In this document: positions 11,401-21,330 of the stretch, piece after piece
Layout of the letters: each line of letters opens with the position of its first letter
Numbering within the stretch: position 1 is the first letter of the stretch
Origin: Anaeramoeba flamelloides
Lineage: Eukaryota; Metamonada; Anaeramoebidae
Assembly: GCA_027625915.1 (NCBI GenBank)
Contig: JANTQA010000008.1
Span: 13,517,001 to 13,581,000 of the forward strand
Direction: 5' to 3'
Length of the DNA: 64,000 nucleotides
Position numbers and translations under genes: made by a program
The notes under the pieces: model-generated
What the model was told of the DNA's origin: nothing
What the model saw: the letters and a program-made list of their open reading frames with translations, nothing else
Databases searched by the model: none

Positions 11401-12463
11401 CCAAGCCACTTAACAAATTTAATTTCTTTTTAATTTATTTGTGAGTATTTTTTCAATTTTATGTGAATTATATTTTCAGGGGATATATACTTTCAAAGGT
11501 ATTATATTGAAGATTCAAACAAAAATAAATCTTTGTTTGCAACATATATATTCTATTAAGTTAAATAACAATTTTTTTTTTTTTTTATTTCACTTGTTTA
11601 AAACTTTTTCTTTTTTTTTTTTATCACTTTTTCATTGTTTTTCTTTCTTTTTATTTTGATCTTTTTTTTTTTTATCACTTTTTTTTTTTTAAGTGGAAAT
11701 AAAAAAATTTTTTGAAAATATCAATAAGCATTAAGAAATTTAGACTATTTAATGTCTTTAAAAATGTATATTTATCAACAAAAAAAAATATTTTAGTAAA
11801 GCTAAAAACTTAATTGATGGTCTTCTGATGCATGTACTGGTTGTTTGTACTCATTGATTCAAATGTTTTAAATCTTAGCATCTTCAAAATTCCCTCATTA
11901 ACGGGTATAGTGCCTGTCGTCTTAGGATGTTATACTCTTCTCTCTTTAATCCGAAAATATAAAAGATTGGGCTTTTTTTTAACTATTTTTAATTTTGAGT
12001 AGCCAAATTTTTGAAATGGAATTTAAAATTTTCAACTAAAAATAAACTAGATCCTAAGGGTCGATATAAAAGTTTTGAGGATAATTTTATTATGGAGAAG
12101 GCTAAGAATTTTAAATTTAAATAAACACTTAAAAGTTTTTGATCTTTGAAAAAAAAATTTTCACATGATTTTGATTTCAATTTAGAAATAAAAATGTTTT
12201 TTTTTTTCTTTTAAATTAATTCGCCACTTTTCTTAAAATTAATTTTTTTTTATATATTTTAAAATAAATTTAATTTTTCATTTTAGGATTTTGTTGTATG
12301 GGTAGATTCACTTCGATATTTAATGGGTGAAAAAATGAAAGAAAATGAGTCACTTCAAAACATTGAATCAAAAGTTAACTTGTTATTTCAATTATCAATA
12401 ATTGAATTAGAAAAACAAACTCCTCCACTCCCACCACCGCCACTTAATTATAATTTTAAATAA
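8437..12463 (+). CDS. ELMO-type C-terminal PH domain protein (three exons)
   Basis: Exons 8437-8659, 8839-8993 and 12287-12463 join in phase to give 184 residues. The product resembles the C-terminal half of ELMO/CED-12 proteins, which together with Dock proteins activate Rac in phagocytosis and migration. It has a PH fold (LLLEQNCIILYEG ... AKISNLTHL ... KTFYDFVAS), the helix DFVVWVDSLRYLMGEKM (ELMO1 has FYLWTDGLSALLG at this place), a following helix and the Pro-rich end PPLPPPPLNYNFK, matching ELMO's PPPVPPPPTNFNF. The armadillo and ELMO domains are absent. The ATG follows an AT-rich leader, and no upstream coding sequence is visible, so this seems a stand-alone PH protein; a missed upstream part cannot be excluded. 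Intron 1 is 179 bp and intron 2 is 3.3 kb. Confidence 0.85.
9541..9819 (+). CDS. Possible nested small ORF of 92 codons
   Basis: ATG-started frame inside the large intron of the PH gene, containing LFVSLGFSLQVFKLEIS and IKQDSSKQDTKNTFVESFL. I recognise no family. The reverse strand is also open over part of it, and the composition is only slightly richer than the flanks. It may be chance or an old insertion. Confidence 0.2.
   Translation: MNLNLFVSLGFSLQVFKLEISKNALITFENFSICKIKQDSSKQDTKNTFVESFLIINVGNGLFLFTNPKRTFFLTSPQGKNSYFFYLVLFEF
10110..10215 (+). mobile_element. Decayed LINE 3' end in intron
   Basis: The stretch 'cttgggtaataata...ataaccacctcctttaa' parallels the family end 'tttgggcaaataatagg...ataacacctcccttaa'. 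Only about 100 bases align by eye and there is no visible target duplication. Confidence 0.35.
10618..11069. mobile_element. 446-bp MITE with TTA target duplication (PIF/Harbinger-like)
   Basis: Terminal inverted repeats begin CAGAT and contain GAGTCAACCTCTT (10621-10653) and its complement AAGAGGTTGACTC (right arm to 11066). The arms match over about 28 bases with small indels. The element is bounded by TTA on both sides (10618-10620, 11067-11069). A 3-bp TTA/TAA duplication is typical of PIF/Harbinger elements. There is no coding capacity. It sits in an intron of the PH gene. Confidence 0.65.
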
Positions 12464-12489
12464 TTATTTCAATATTTATTTTTTATATC

Positions 12490-12493
<4 letters not shown>

Positions 12494-12522
<29 letters not shown>
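12494..12522. repeat. (TA)n microsatellite
   Basis: About 14 uninterrupted TA units just after the stop of the PH gene, in its 3' region. Confidence 0.9.
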
Positions 12523-12530
<8 letters not shown>

Positions 12531-13374
12531 ACAATTAATCTAAATTAAACTTCTTAATAAAATTATCATCATAATCATCATCCTTTTTTTTTTTTTTTTT
12601 AAATAAACCCTTTATAAAAATACTTGAAAGAACAATTTTATTTTTTGAATTGATATATTCAACATGTTATTACTTAATTTTATACATTATTCTTTCTTTT
12701 TGATAAAAATAATTATACAAATTTTTTGAAGTTAATTTTGTTTATTATTGTATTATTAAAGAATTCGTTAACTTTTCTCTAAAATAAATACGAACTTTTG
12801 ATAATTATAATGATTTGTTCCTTTTTTTGAATAGTATATTGTTTGCCTTTTTATTTATGTGAGTTTTATAATAAATGGATAAATTGATAATTTAAAGATA
12901 GCCAAATAATCTGTTTTTCCTATACCAAGGTGCTAAACCTTAAATTAACAAGTCAATTTAGAAATTTTTTTAAGAAAAAGATTCCTTTTGGCTTTCTTTA
13001 TCTTGTGTTTCTGTGAAATGTAATGGAAAATTGTAAGACAAAAAAAGTTTTTATTCGGTTTGATATGAAGGATAACCCAAATTTTAAAAAAATAAAGTTG
13101 TGTTTAAGGATGTTTGAGTAAAAGTGAAATGAAAAATACCATCCAATATCAAAAAAAAAAAAAAAGATTGTTAAAATCTTCTAACCTTGGGTTCTTGCCC
13201 TCTTCAATTGGCTTTCGGAAAATTAAAAAAAAAAATGATTTTTTGATCAAAAAAATTTAACTATTAAATCACTTTTAAAATAATATCAAGATAAATAGTA
13301 ATCATACCAAAACCAAATAATGTTTGCTCGACTAAATATATGATAACCCCAAGTTTTAGGGGTTGTAATGAAAT

Positions 13375-13879
13375 TTAAGGACTACATTTTTAGGTGAAAA
13401 CGGTGAAATAATGTATAAAATCACCCTTGAAGGAGTTATGTAATCCAAGTAATATTTGTCCAAGGAGAATTTTATTCAGAAAAAAATGATAAATTTCAAC
13501 AATTTTCACCTTGTTAGATCATCCTAAATTTTGATTTTAATATTTTAGAATTTCCATTTCAACTTTCCGAACTCACACTATTTTCTTGGGATGTTCGATA
13601 TATTTTTTAAATTTGTTTTTACAAGTTTGGAATGTTTTCAAATTTGAAATGCACTTGAAAATCCCCAAAAACCTTTTTTTGCAATTATTTTTTTTGTTAT
13701 TTTCAATTTTCCTTTTCATTGAAAAACAAAGAAAAAAAAGTCTCCTTGAAAAAGTAAAGATGACTAATGTTTTTTTTTTTTTTTTGTCCAATTTCTTTGG
13801 TGTGAAAAATTTTTTTGAGAAGTGAAAGTGAAAGAACACAATGACTCAACACTCTCAAGGGTGGGAATGTAGTCCTTAA
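13375..13879. mobile_element. 505-bp TTAA-flanked inverted-repeat element
   Basis: TTAA at 13375-13378 and again at 13876-13879. Inside these the termini are inverted copies: GGACTACATTT on the left and AATGTAGTCC on the right. TTAA duplication is the hallmark of piggyBac-type elements, so this is a candidate non-autonomous derivative (inference). No transposase is visible; the two small overlapping frames inside are Phe/Lys-rich. Confidence 0.6.
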
Positions 13880-14335
13880 GCTCTGCTTTGTTTACCTCTT
13901 GCTTTTCTCAAGAAATGAAAGTATGTGTATATACTTTGCTGAAATACAAATACTTTAAAATGGGGGTGGAAAGGACTCTAAGCAGGGATTTTTGGATTTT
14001 AGACTCTTTTCAATTAAAATCTCGAATTTGGGTATGAATAAAAATTTTGTGCAATTGCCAAATATTTGATAAATAAACATAATTTTAAATTGAAATGAAA
14101 TCTCTTGACTCGTCATTCTTTTAAGTCAATGAGATGTTGCTAGCCATAAAAAGACATTCTTCTAACCTTAAAAATTCAGATAGTTTCTTAAATTTTTTCA
14201 TAATTCAAAGAGAAAAAAATGGATAATTAAGTACAATCAAAAGTAAAATTTTCTTCTTCAGAGGAAAAATTGTTATCATAGGATTTCGAAAAGGCCAATC
14301 AAAGAAATACATCACAAATATCATTTTTTTAAAAA

Positions 14336-15410
14336 ATGGAACTTTTCAAAATTATAACCTTTTTTTGTTTGATTTCTTCGGTTTTTAGTGTTGACTTGTA
14401 TGGGTTGCGTTCACCAGCAGAACTAGTCAAAGTTAACTCTGAAAATGGGACAATTACACCAATTGGTGGAATTTGGACACATGAAGCTGTCGGGGAGAAT
14501 GTCGGATGCTTGGATTCCAAAAACGGGATTTACTATTTCATGGGAACAAATATGGAAACTAAGGAGATTGATTTATTGGGTGTGGACGTCCACACAGCCG
14601 ATATGAAATACAAGATTCCAACCACTTTTGTGACCGAAGAGTTTGTAGGTGTCGCCCAAATTGTGCAATGTGTTGAGGGTTCTGACGACGTGATTATTAT
14701 GGTAACTTTTACTCGTTTCCTTTTGCTTTCGATTTTGCTTCTTAATTTTTTCTCTTGTTTTTTAACATCTTCGTTGTCTTTTTACCCGAATTTATTTTAT
14801 TGGATTTGCTTTTTTCTTAAATATGACACAAAAGGGAAGGGACTCAAAGTATGAGAACAAACACAACCTTGTTCGTGTAACACCACAAACAAACGCATGG
14901 AAAGAGTTAAACCAATTTAATTTTGTCGATCCTCTTGGTGGTGGCCATACATTATCTGGTGAAACCGTTTGGGTTGAGCTTGCAGTAAACGCTTCTGGGA
15001 AATTTACACACAAAATATTTGGGTTTGACATCAACACTGGGAAGCAAACTTTTGAGATCAATGACGAAGATTATTTTACCACAGGCCTGAATTATGACAA
15101 AGAAAGCGGTATGATCTATGGAATTGGGATCGTTCCTCAATTTACCAATCGAGCAATCATGCAATTAAACCCAAAAACAGGCATTATCGCAAAGCTTTTT
15201 GACATCCCTTCAACTTATTTCCTTGCTGCTCCTCCAACAACAATAAACCCTAACACCAACACACTTTGGTTAATTATGAATGACAGGAAAACTGACGAGC
15301 CTTGGAGACTGGTTACCTTCGATTTTGATAAACAAACAATTGTTAACAATGCCAACCTTTGCCCTAATCTTAAAGATTGTATTCGCGGTTTAGAATATTA
15401 CGATATCTAA
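14336..15410 (+). CDS. Secreted beta-propeller-like protein (two exons)
   Basis: Exons 14336-14701 and 14835-15410 (donor ATG|GTAACT, first AG acceptor after the pyrimidine tract) give 313 residues. Residues 1-19 form a signal peptide (MELFKIITFFCLISSVFS), so the product is secreted or enters the endolysosomal lumen. The rest shows four or five repeats of a strand-turn pattern: LVKVNSENGTITPIGG, LVRVTPQTNAWKEL, FGFDINTGKQTFEIN, IMQLNPKTGIIAKLFDIPS and LVTFDFDKQTIVNNANLCP. This suggests a beta-propeller of the YVTN/Kelch kind. I recognise no named family and assign no function. Acceptors 5 or 15 bases further on are possible; the last also keeps frame and would shorten the protein by five residues. 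Confidence 0.8.
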
Positions 15411-15689
15411 TTAAATATTCTTACGTTAGCAGACCAAACATAGTAAATGAATGGGCTCCATACAATATTTATTTGTTCAACGATAAAATAACATTAAATT
15501 AAATTTCAAATGATTTTTTTGGTTTTCAAAGAGGGAAACACACAACAAAAAAATTATAAAAATAAATTATAAAAACTGATATGACCACTTTTTTTTTCTA
15601 CACAACCCTTCTATAAACCATTTTTTTAATAATTATGCTCATTTAAATATGAAAAAACACCCAAGTTTATGAAATTTTTTTTTATTTAT

Positions 15690-16015
15690 GATTTTAAGGC
15701 ATTAGCATCTACCAAGAAGAAGTCGAAAATCAAAGCATGTTGCCATCGAGGAGTAAACAGCGCTTGAGTTCTCCATGGCTCAAAGGCCTCTAAAATTTCT
15801 ATTAGTAGAATAGGACTAAAAGTTGATCTAATCAATTACAAATTATCCTTGTATTGATAAAAAAAAACTCAAGAATTTCAGAAAAAAATATGCATACCAA
15901 GACTAATTTAAAGGTTGAATTATCAATATTCAGAATTCAAAGTTGAAAAATACCTTTCTTAATTTCTCTTGAAATGTAGTTTAGTTTTTAAAAGATGTGA
16001 TTTTTTTTTTTTTTT
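15690..16015 (+). repeat. tRNA-headed dispersed repeat, copy A
   Basis: The head reads ttttaaggcattagcatcta ccaag.agaagtc, related to copies B (17302) and D (45068). About 75 bases in is a box B-like site (tggctcaaaggcc) where copy B has a near-perfect box B (ggttcgaatgtc). The body aligns with copies B and C around 'caagaatttcagaaaaaaatat' and 'aaaggttgaattatcaatatt'. It ends in a T run and then runs into the palindrome cluster. Confidence 0.65.
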
Positions 16016-16044
16016 TTTTATTGATAAGAGACGATTCAACAAAA

Positions 16045-16315
16045 TTACCTCCGAATTGCAGTTAGGTTTTCCAGAATTTAAAAGAATTGAGTGAAATCAA
16101 AGATTTTTCTCAATATTTTTGAATTCTGGAAAATCGCCATTCGCATTTTTTTGAGTTTTCTGTTTATTTGGGAATCGATAGATTTTCGTTAGGTTTTTTT
16201 GAGTTTTATATTTATTTGGAAGTGTATTAATTTTCGCTTTATTTCAAAAAGTAAAAAAAGCCTAGAACACTTCACAAATAAACAGAAAACTCCAGAAAAC
16301 CTAATGTAAAATCCA
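16045..16315. repeat. Palindrome cluster 1
   Basis: The first module starts ttccagaatttaaaagaatt and returns as ttttgaattctggaaaa. The second pairs 'gagttttctgtttatttggg' with 'caaataaacagaaaactcc'. Modules are joined by CGTTAGG or CCTAACG-like words. It is the same family as the clusters at 43640, 50000, 50266, 55513, 55875 and 62318. Confidence 0.75.
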
Positions 16316-17301
16316 ACTTCCCCTAATTCAATAACTCGGTATATGTATATTAAATATTTCAATTTCAAGTTCGATGAAACTTCTTAAATTCCAATTGATT
16401 TTATTATTTATTTGTTAGTTAAATTTTATTAATTTTTCTAAATAATAAAGAGATAAATTTCTTGATTTATTTTTGAATTTAAATATCTTTTTATTAATTG
16501 AAATTAAAAATTTTTGGATTTTGGATTCTATTTCCAAAATAATAATTTATGTATTTCAGTTTATTTTGAATATTCCAGTAATGCATGAATTAATCCAAGA
16601 ATTTAAGTAATATAAAGTTGTTATTTCATAATTGAATATCCCTAACACACATACTAATTGATTTAAAACATGAGTACCGAATAATCTAATTTTTAAACCA
16701 CAGTTCAGAGAATTGTTATTAAATAAATGTTTAGAGTTATTAAACATCGCTTTTTTTTTTTTTTTTTTTTAAATTGCGCCTATATGTGATGTTTTATCTA
16801 AATAAATACCTAAATATTTTATTTTTTTTATAATACTTCGATATATTATTTTATCTTAATTATTTTTTAATAGAAATTGGATAATAATTTTCCATTATTG
16901 AATTTATTGTTGATTTACTGGATTTTTATTTCCTTTGATAATTAATAACAAATCATTTATAAATATTTGGTATTGGTCTGTTAATGAAATTATTTCCAAT
17001 AAAAGAAAATGTAAAATTAGGGTAAATAAAATGAAATTTTAAATTATTAATTGTATTTGTTCAAAAATTCCAAAATTTTCTCCGATTTTTCTTAAATTTT
17101 TTGTTTTTTTGATAAAAATTTTATCTAAATTCAAGTTTATTTTTAGAGATAAATTTTGCAATATAGGATAATTTATTTTTAAAATTTTATTTTTAAATAA
17201 TCGGACTTTAATTAACCAACAGTTTATTTATTTCTGGTTTATTGTTGGTTACTTTGATGATTGAATTTTTCATATCACCTGGAGATAAAACCAGTAATTT
17301 A

Positions 17302-17955
17302 TTATTTAGTTAAGGGATTAGTGTCTACCAAGTAGAAGCCTAGGATCAAATTATGTTGTTATTGAACGTAACCACATTAGTGCTAAATGGTTCGAATGTC
17401 TCTAAAAAATCGATTAATCAAGTAGTAATATTTGTTGATCTCATCAATTAAAAATGATCTATGTATTAGTAAAAAACCCAGCAATTTCAGAATAAAATAA
17501 GCATTTCACAATAAATTTAAAGGTTGAATTATCAAGATTCAGACTACAAAGTCATAAAATATCTTCCTTTAATTTGTGGTGAAATCGTAGATTAGTTACT
17601 AAAAAATAGTATTTTTTTTTTAAAATTAAATAATTAACTAATAGATTTTTTTGTCAATTTATTTCTCAAATCATAAAAATATTTTGATGATACAATTAGC
17701 TCGAGAAAAAGTAAACAAAACTAATCAGTATTTGTACTTTTATGTTGATCATTATTGAGTTAATCTTTGAAATTTAAACATTATTAAAATAGTTACTTTT
17801 TGAAGTTCTAAATCTAAACTATTAAATACCATAATACTGTATTTTAGGTTTCTATTTTTAGATTTGGAAAAGGAAATTAAAAAAAATATTTTCAAAATGA
17901 AATTTTTTAATTGTGATCATTAGTAAAAAATGTAATAATTTATTGTGCAATAAGA
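17302..17955 (+). repeat. tRNA-headed dispersed repeat, copy B (longest)
   Basis: Head ttaagggattagtgtctacc, then ggttcgaatgtc at about 17390, which matches the pol III box B consensus GGTTCGANNC at a tRNA-like spacing. The body continues as far as 'aattgtgatcattagtaaaaaatgtaataattt', shared with copy C. The layout of a tRNA-like head with an unrelated body fits a SINE, but about 650 bp is long for one. Confidence 0.6.
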
Positions 17956-18528
17956 TTTATAGATTTTTGAGCTATTCGAGCCAGGGTGTACTAATATCAT
18001 TTACACCCAATTACAACATACTTTGATTAGAGAGAAATCTATGGTGATTAAACCCTTAACTCGGATTATATTTTTCTACACACGATATTTTGACAAAAAT
18101 AATCAAAATTTTTTCATATAATAAATTCTTAGATTAAATACCACCAAGAAAATTCATTATATTTTTGTTTCTAACTTTAATTTTCTCGTCATATCAAGAT
18201 GAATTTTTTCTGTTCTATCTTTTAATTAAAATTTGAAACATAGTGAAAATTTTACTTTCCTTCCACAAAACACTGTTGTTTAGAGCAAAGATCATAATTT
18301 ATAAAACATTTCTTGATCTTACCGTTAAAAGGAAAAAAACATTTTTTTCATCTTTTTTGAACTTTCAAAAAATCACACTACCTAATTAACAAACACAAAT
18401 AATCTTTCAACAAAAATAAAAACAATTGTATTCCATCACAAAACTCAGTTAAAATAAAAAGCTGTAAGATTCAAAAAAAAAAAAAAACAAAAAACTAAAA
18501 ATAAAAACAAAAACAACAACAAAACCCA

Positions 18529-21330
18529 ATGACGAACAAACCAAGAAAGATCCAAAAATTGTCCCAAAATGTGATCAACAAAATTGCAGCTGGTGAAGTT
18601 GTTCAACGTCCAAGTTCAGCACTTAAGGAATTGATTGAAAATAGTTTAGATGCAGGATCTACACAAATTCAAATCTTGCTTCAAAAAGGGGGTCTCAAAT
18701 TACTACAGATTCGCGACAATGGGTGTGGAATAGGCTTTAACGATCTTCCCTTAGTTTGTGAACGGTTTGCAACTTCAAAACTAAATACGTTTGAAGATCT
18801 GGAAACCATTGAAACCTTTGGCTTTCGAGGAGAGGCGCTTGCGTCCATTTCGCACGTTGCAAGGATTTCAATTATTACAAAAACCAAGGATTCCAATTGC
18901 GCGTACCAGGCCTTTTACAGCGAAGGAAGGCTGGTCACAGAAGAATACCATTTGGGGCGAACAAAGCAACTCCCCCAAAAGGTGGTACCAAGGCCCAGCG
19001 CAGGAGTAAACGGAACACAGATTGATATCAAAGATCTCTTTTATAATGTGCAAACACGATTAAAATCTTTTGAAAGGAGCACACGTGAGGAATTTTTGAA
19101 AGCGGTGCAAGTCGTGTCGCAATATGCGGTAAATAATTATAAGGTTGCCTTTAGTTGTAAAAGAGTTGGTGACAAGGCATTTAAGGTCAACACAACCGCC
19201 AAGGGGGATCAATTAGATACCATTAGTGCTGTTTATGGAAACAACATTTCAAAGGAATTATTAAAAATTGAAATTGACGATCAAGATTTGAAATTTCAGA
19301 TGAATGGCTACATTTCTGGGATCAATTACCACAGAATCAAAGGATCACATTTCATTTTGTTTTTTAATAATAGGCTTGTTGAAAACAGAGCAATAAAGAA
19401 ATCAATCGAATATACCTATTCGATGTACTTACCAAAAAGGATGAAGCCCTTTGTGTTAATGAGCTTTAAAATACCCGGTGAGAATTTAGACGTAAACATT
19501 CACCCAACCAAACGCGAAGTTAAGTTTTTAAATGAAGAACAAATCATCAAGTCCGTGCAAGAAATGGTGAAAAAAAGATTAGAAGAAACAGGAGCAACAC
19601 AACTTTTTGCAACGACTAATCTAATTTCACTCAACCAACCAACCCTTTCCTTTGACGATCACAACAACGAACCCAAAAATTCTTTAGATAAGAAGAAAAA
19701 ACAAAAACCAAAGCAAATTGAAATTGGACAAAAAAGAAAAAAGCCAAGAATTCAATCCAAATATATCAGAACAGATCATTCTTCCCAAACTTTAGATTCC
19801 TTTTTTCATCAATTCTCTGTCCACTCTTCTGGAAATTCTCGTGGGTTTAAAGTCACACCAACAAAGAAGCAAATTGACACTGATCTTATTAATTTAGCTC
19901 AAAATAATGAAAATCAAAAAGAAGAAGAAGAAGAAGAAAAAGAAGAAGAAGAAAAAGAAATTAAAATTTTTATGAAAAAAGGGGTAAAATCTGAAAACAG
20001 TGGGAGTGGCGACGATGACGATGACGATGACGAAGACGATGATGGAATCCAATCTGAAAACGTAACTCCCAATTCTCTTGAAAATGTTATAAATCTCAAG
20101 AATTCCGATCGAGACATTAGCCTTATTCAAGAAATTGAAACACAGAAAGATAATATCAATGAAATGGAAATCGAAAATGAAAATGATCATAAACTTAATG
20201 AGAATGATCTTGAAACTGAAAAAAATAATGTTTCTGAAAATTCGCTTGAGGACAATGACATTGGAATTACAAAAAAATACACACTCGGCTCACTTGATTT
20301 TAACCCCATTGGCACAAAAAAACAATTTGAGAATTTATTGATGGAGACAAATAGTGGAAATAATAAAATAAAATTTAATAATAATTTAAATAAATACACA
20401 GAAACAAATTCATATTCCCCTTCCGATTCCAATTCCAATTCTAATTTGGAGATTGGGAATAACCAAGAAATAAATGAAAATACAGAAAAGGGGGACTTAA
20501 AGAATTCTAATTTAAAAATTGATCAAAAAAAGCCAAAACATATTAAAAAAAAAAAACAAAAAATGGTTTTTAAAAAAATTAAATTAGAAAGCGTTAAGCA
20601 ATTAAAAAAAAGTATTATAAAATTTTCGATTCATGAATTATCAGAAATTATCAAACACCACGTAATGGTTGGTTTAGTTGAATGCAAACATGCTGTGATT
20701 CAATACAAAACAAAATTATTAATTGCTAATGTATATGATCTTACAAAAGAGTTTTTTTATCAAAGGATAATCTTCCAATTTGGAAACTTTTCACAAATTA
20801 AAATATCAGAGCCCATACAAATAAAAAAACTTTTACAAATTGCCCTAGACAACCATTTCGAATCAATTCAAAGCGAAACGAACAATCAAACAATTAACAA
20901 AGAAGCGTTCCAAAAAGGAATAACCAAAATGGAACACTTTTTAATCTCAAAAAGAAGATTGCTATTGGATTATTTTACAATTGGCATAACCCAGGATGGT
21001 AAATTGGATTCCTTACCGATTATTACAAATGGCTATATCCCGGATTTCTATTATTTGCCCATATTTCTGTTCAAATTAGTTTTGAACGTGAATTGGAAGA
21101 AGGAATTTAATTGTCTTAGAGGAATTGCCAAAGAATTATCAGAATTTTATTCAATTCGCCCTATATATGGAAAAAATCTAGATTTGGAAACCCAAAAATA
21201 TATTCAAAACTTCCTTTTCCCAGAAATGAAAAGAAAAAAATTTTTCGCACCAAAATCTTTTATTAAGAATAATTCAATTATTGAAATTACAAAACTTGAA
21301 AAACTTTATAAAATTTTTGAGAGATGTTAA
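18529..21330 (+). CDS. MLH1: DNA mismatch repair protein MLH1
   Basis: MLH1 pairs with PMS-type MutL proteins and couples mismatch recognition by MutS homologs to strand incision and removal in the nucleus. It is a single exon of 933 residues. The GHKL ATPase is intact: E34 and N38 in KELIENSLDAG, D63 in RDNGCGI, FATSKL at 80-85 and GFRGEAL at 98-104. The NIHPTKREV motif closes the N-terminal domain near residue 325. Residues about 345-690 form a very long hydrophilic linker with Glu and Asp runs (acidic run about 19915-20045). The C-terminal dimerisation domain ends in LYKIFERC, the FERC tail that distinguishes MLH1 from PMS1/PMS2. Human MLH1 has 756 residues; the excess is all linker. The ATG follows an A-rich leader and aligns with family starts. 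Confidence 0.97.
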   Translation: MTNKPRKIQKLSQNVINKIAAGEVVQRPSSALKELIENSLDAGSTQIQILLQKGGLKLLQIRDNGCGIGFNDLPLVCERFATSKLNTFEDLETIETFGFRGEALASISHVARISIITKTKDSNCAYQAFYSEGRLVTEEYHLGRTKQLPQKVVPRPSAGVNGTQIDIKDLFYNVQTRLKSFERSTREEFLKAVQVVSQYAVNNYKVAFSCKRVGDKAFKVNTTAKGDQLDTISAVYGNNISKELLKIEIDDQDLKFQMNGYISGINYHRIKGSHFILFFNNRLVENRAIKKSIEYTYSMYLPKRMKPFVLMSFKIPGENLDVNIHPTKREVKFLNEEQIIKSVQEMVKKRLEETGATQLFATTNLISLNQPTLSFDDHNNEPKNSLDKKKKQKPKQIEIGQKRKKPRIQSKYIRTDHSSQTLDSFFHQFSVHSSGNSRGFKVTPTKKQIDTDLINLAQNNENQKEEEEEEKEEEEKEIKIFMKKGVKSENSGSGDDDDDDDEDDDGIQSENVTPNSLENVINLKNSDRDISLIQEIETQKDNINEMEIENENDHKLNENDLETEKNNVSENSLEDNDIGITKKYTLGSLDFNPIGTKKQFENLLMETNSGNNKIKFNNNLNKYTETNSYSPSDSNSNSNLEIGNNQEINENTEKGDLKNSNLKIDQKKPKHIKKKKQKMVFKKIKLESVKQLKKSIIKFSIHELSEIIKHHVMVGLVECKHAVIQYKTKLLIANVYDLTKEFFYQRIIFQFGNFSQIKISEPIQIKKLLQIALDNHFESIQSETNNQTINKEAFQKGITKMEHFLISKRRLLLDYFTIGITQDGKLDSLPIITNGYIPDFYYLPIFLFKLVLNVNWKKEFNCLRGIAKELSEFYSIRPIYGKNLDLETQKYIQNFLFPEMKRKKFFAPKSFIKNNSIIEITKLEKLYKIFERC

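Larger units (their letters stand above)
8994..12286 (+). other. Large intron 2 of the ELMO-type PH gene
   Basis: Donor GTAAGT at 8994 and acceptor ttttag at 12286. It contains an open frame at 9541-9819, a decayed LINE 3' end at about 10110-10215 and a PIF/Harbinger-like MITE at 10621-11066. The splice restores the ELMO homology exactly (STRD|DFVVWVDSL), so no internal exon is needed. Confidence 0.75.
12464..14335. other. Spacer between the PH gene and the secreted-protein gene
   Basis: Contains a (TA)n microsatellite at about 12494-12522, a short C4/G4 stem near 13346-13365 and the TTAA-flanked element 13375-13879. The overlapping frames at 13573-13839 lie inside that element and look like chance. 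Nothing else is seen. Confidence 0.6.
15411..18528. other. Repeat-rich spacer upstream of MLH1
   Basis: Holds two copies of the tRNA-headed repeat (15690-16015 and 17302-17955) with a palindrome cluster between them (16045-16315). The minus frame at 16556-16747 shows no homology. The last 150 bases before MLH1 are A-rich leader. Confidence 0.65.

Noticed and set aside
17385-17400. Box B-like ggttcgaatgtc as a true tRNA gene
   Set aside because: No acceptor stem or clover-leaf can be drawn, and the same segment recurs as part of a dispersed repeat. No other tRNA-like site was seen in the window.
19894-20438. Minus-strand frames across the MLH1 linker
   Set aside because: Shadows of the acidic repeats in MLH1; the MLH1 frame is continuous from ATPase to FERC.
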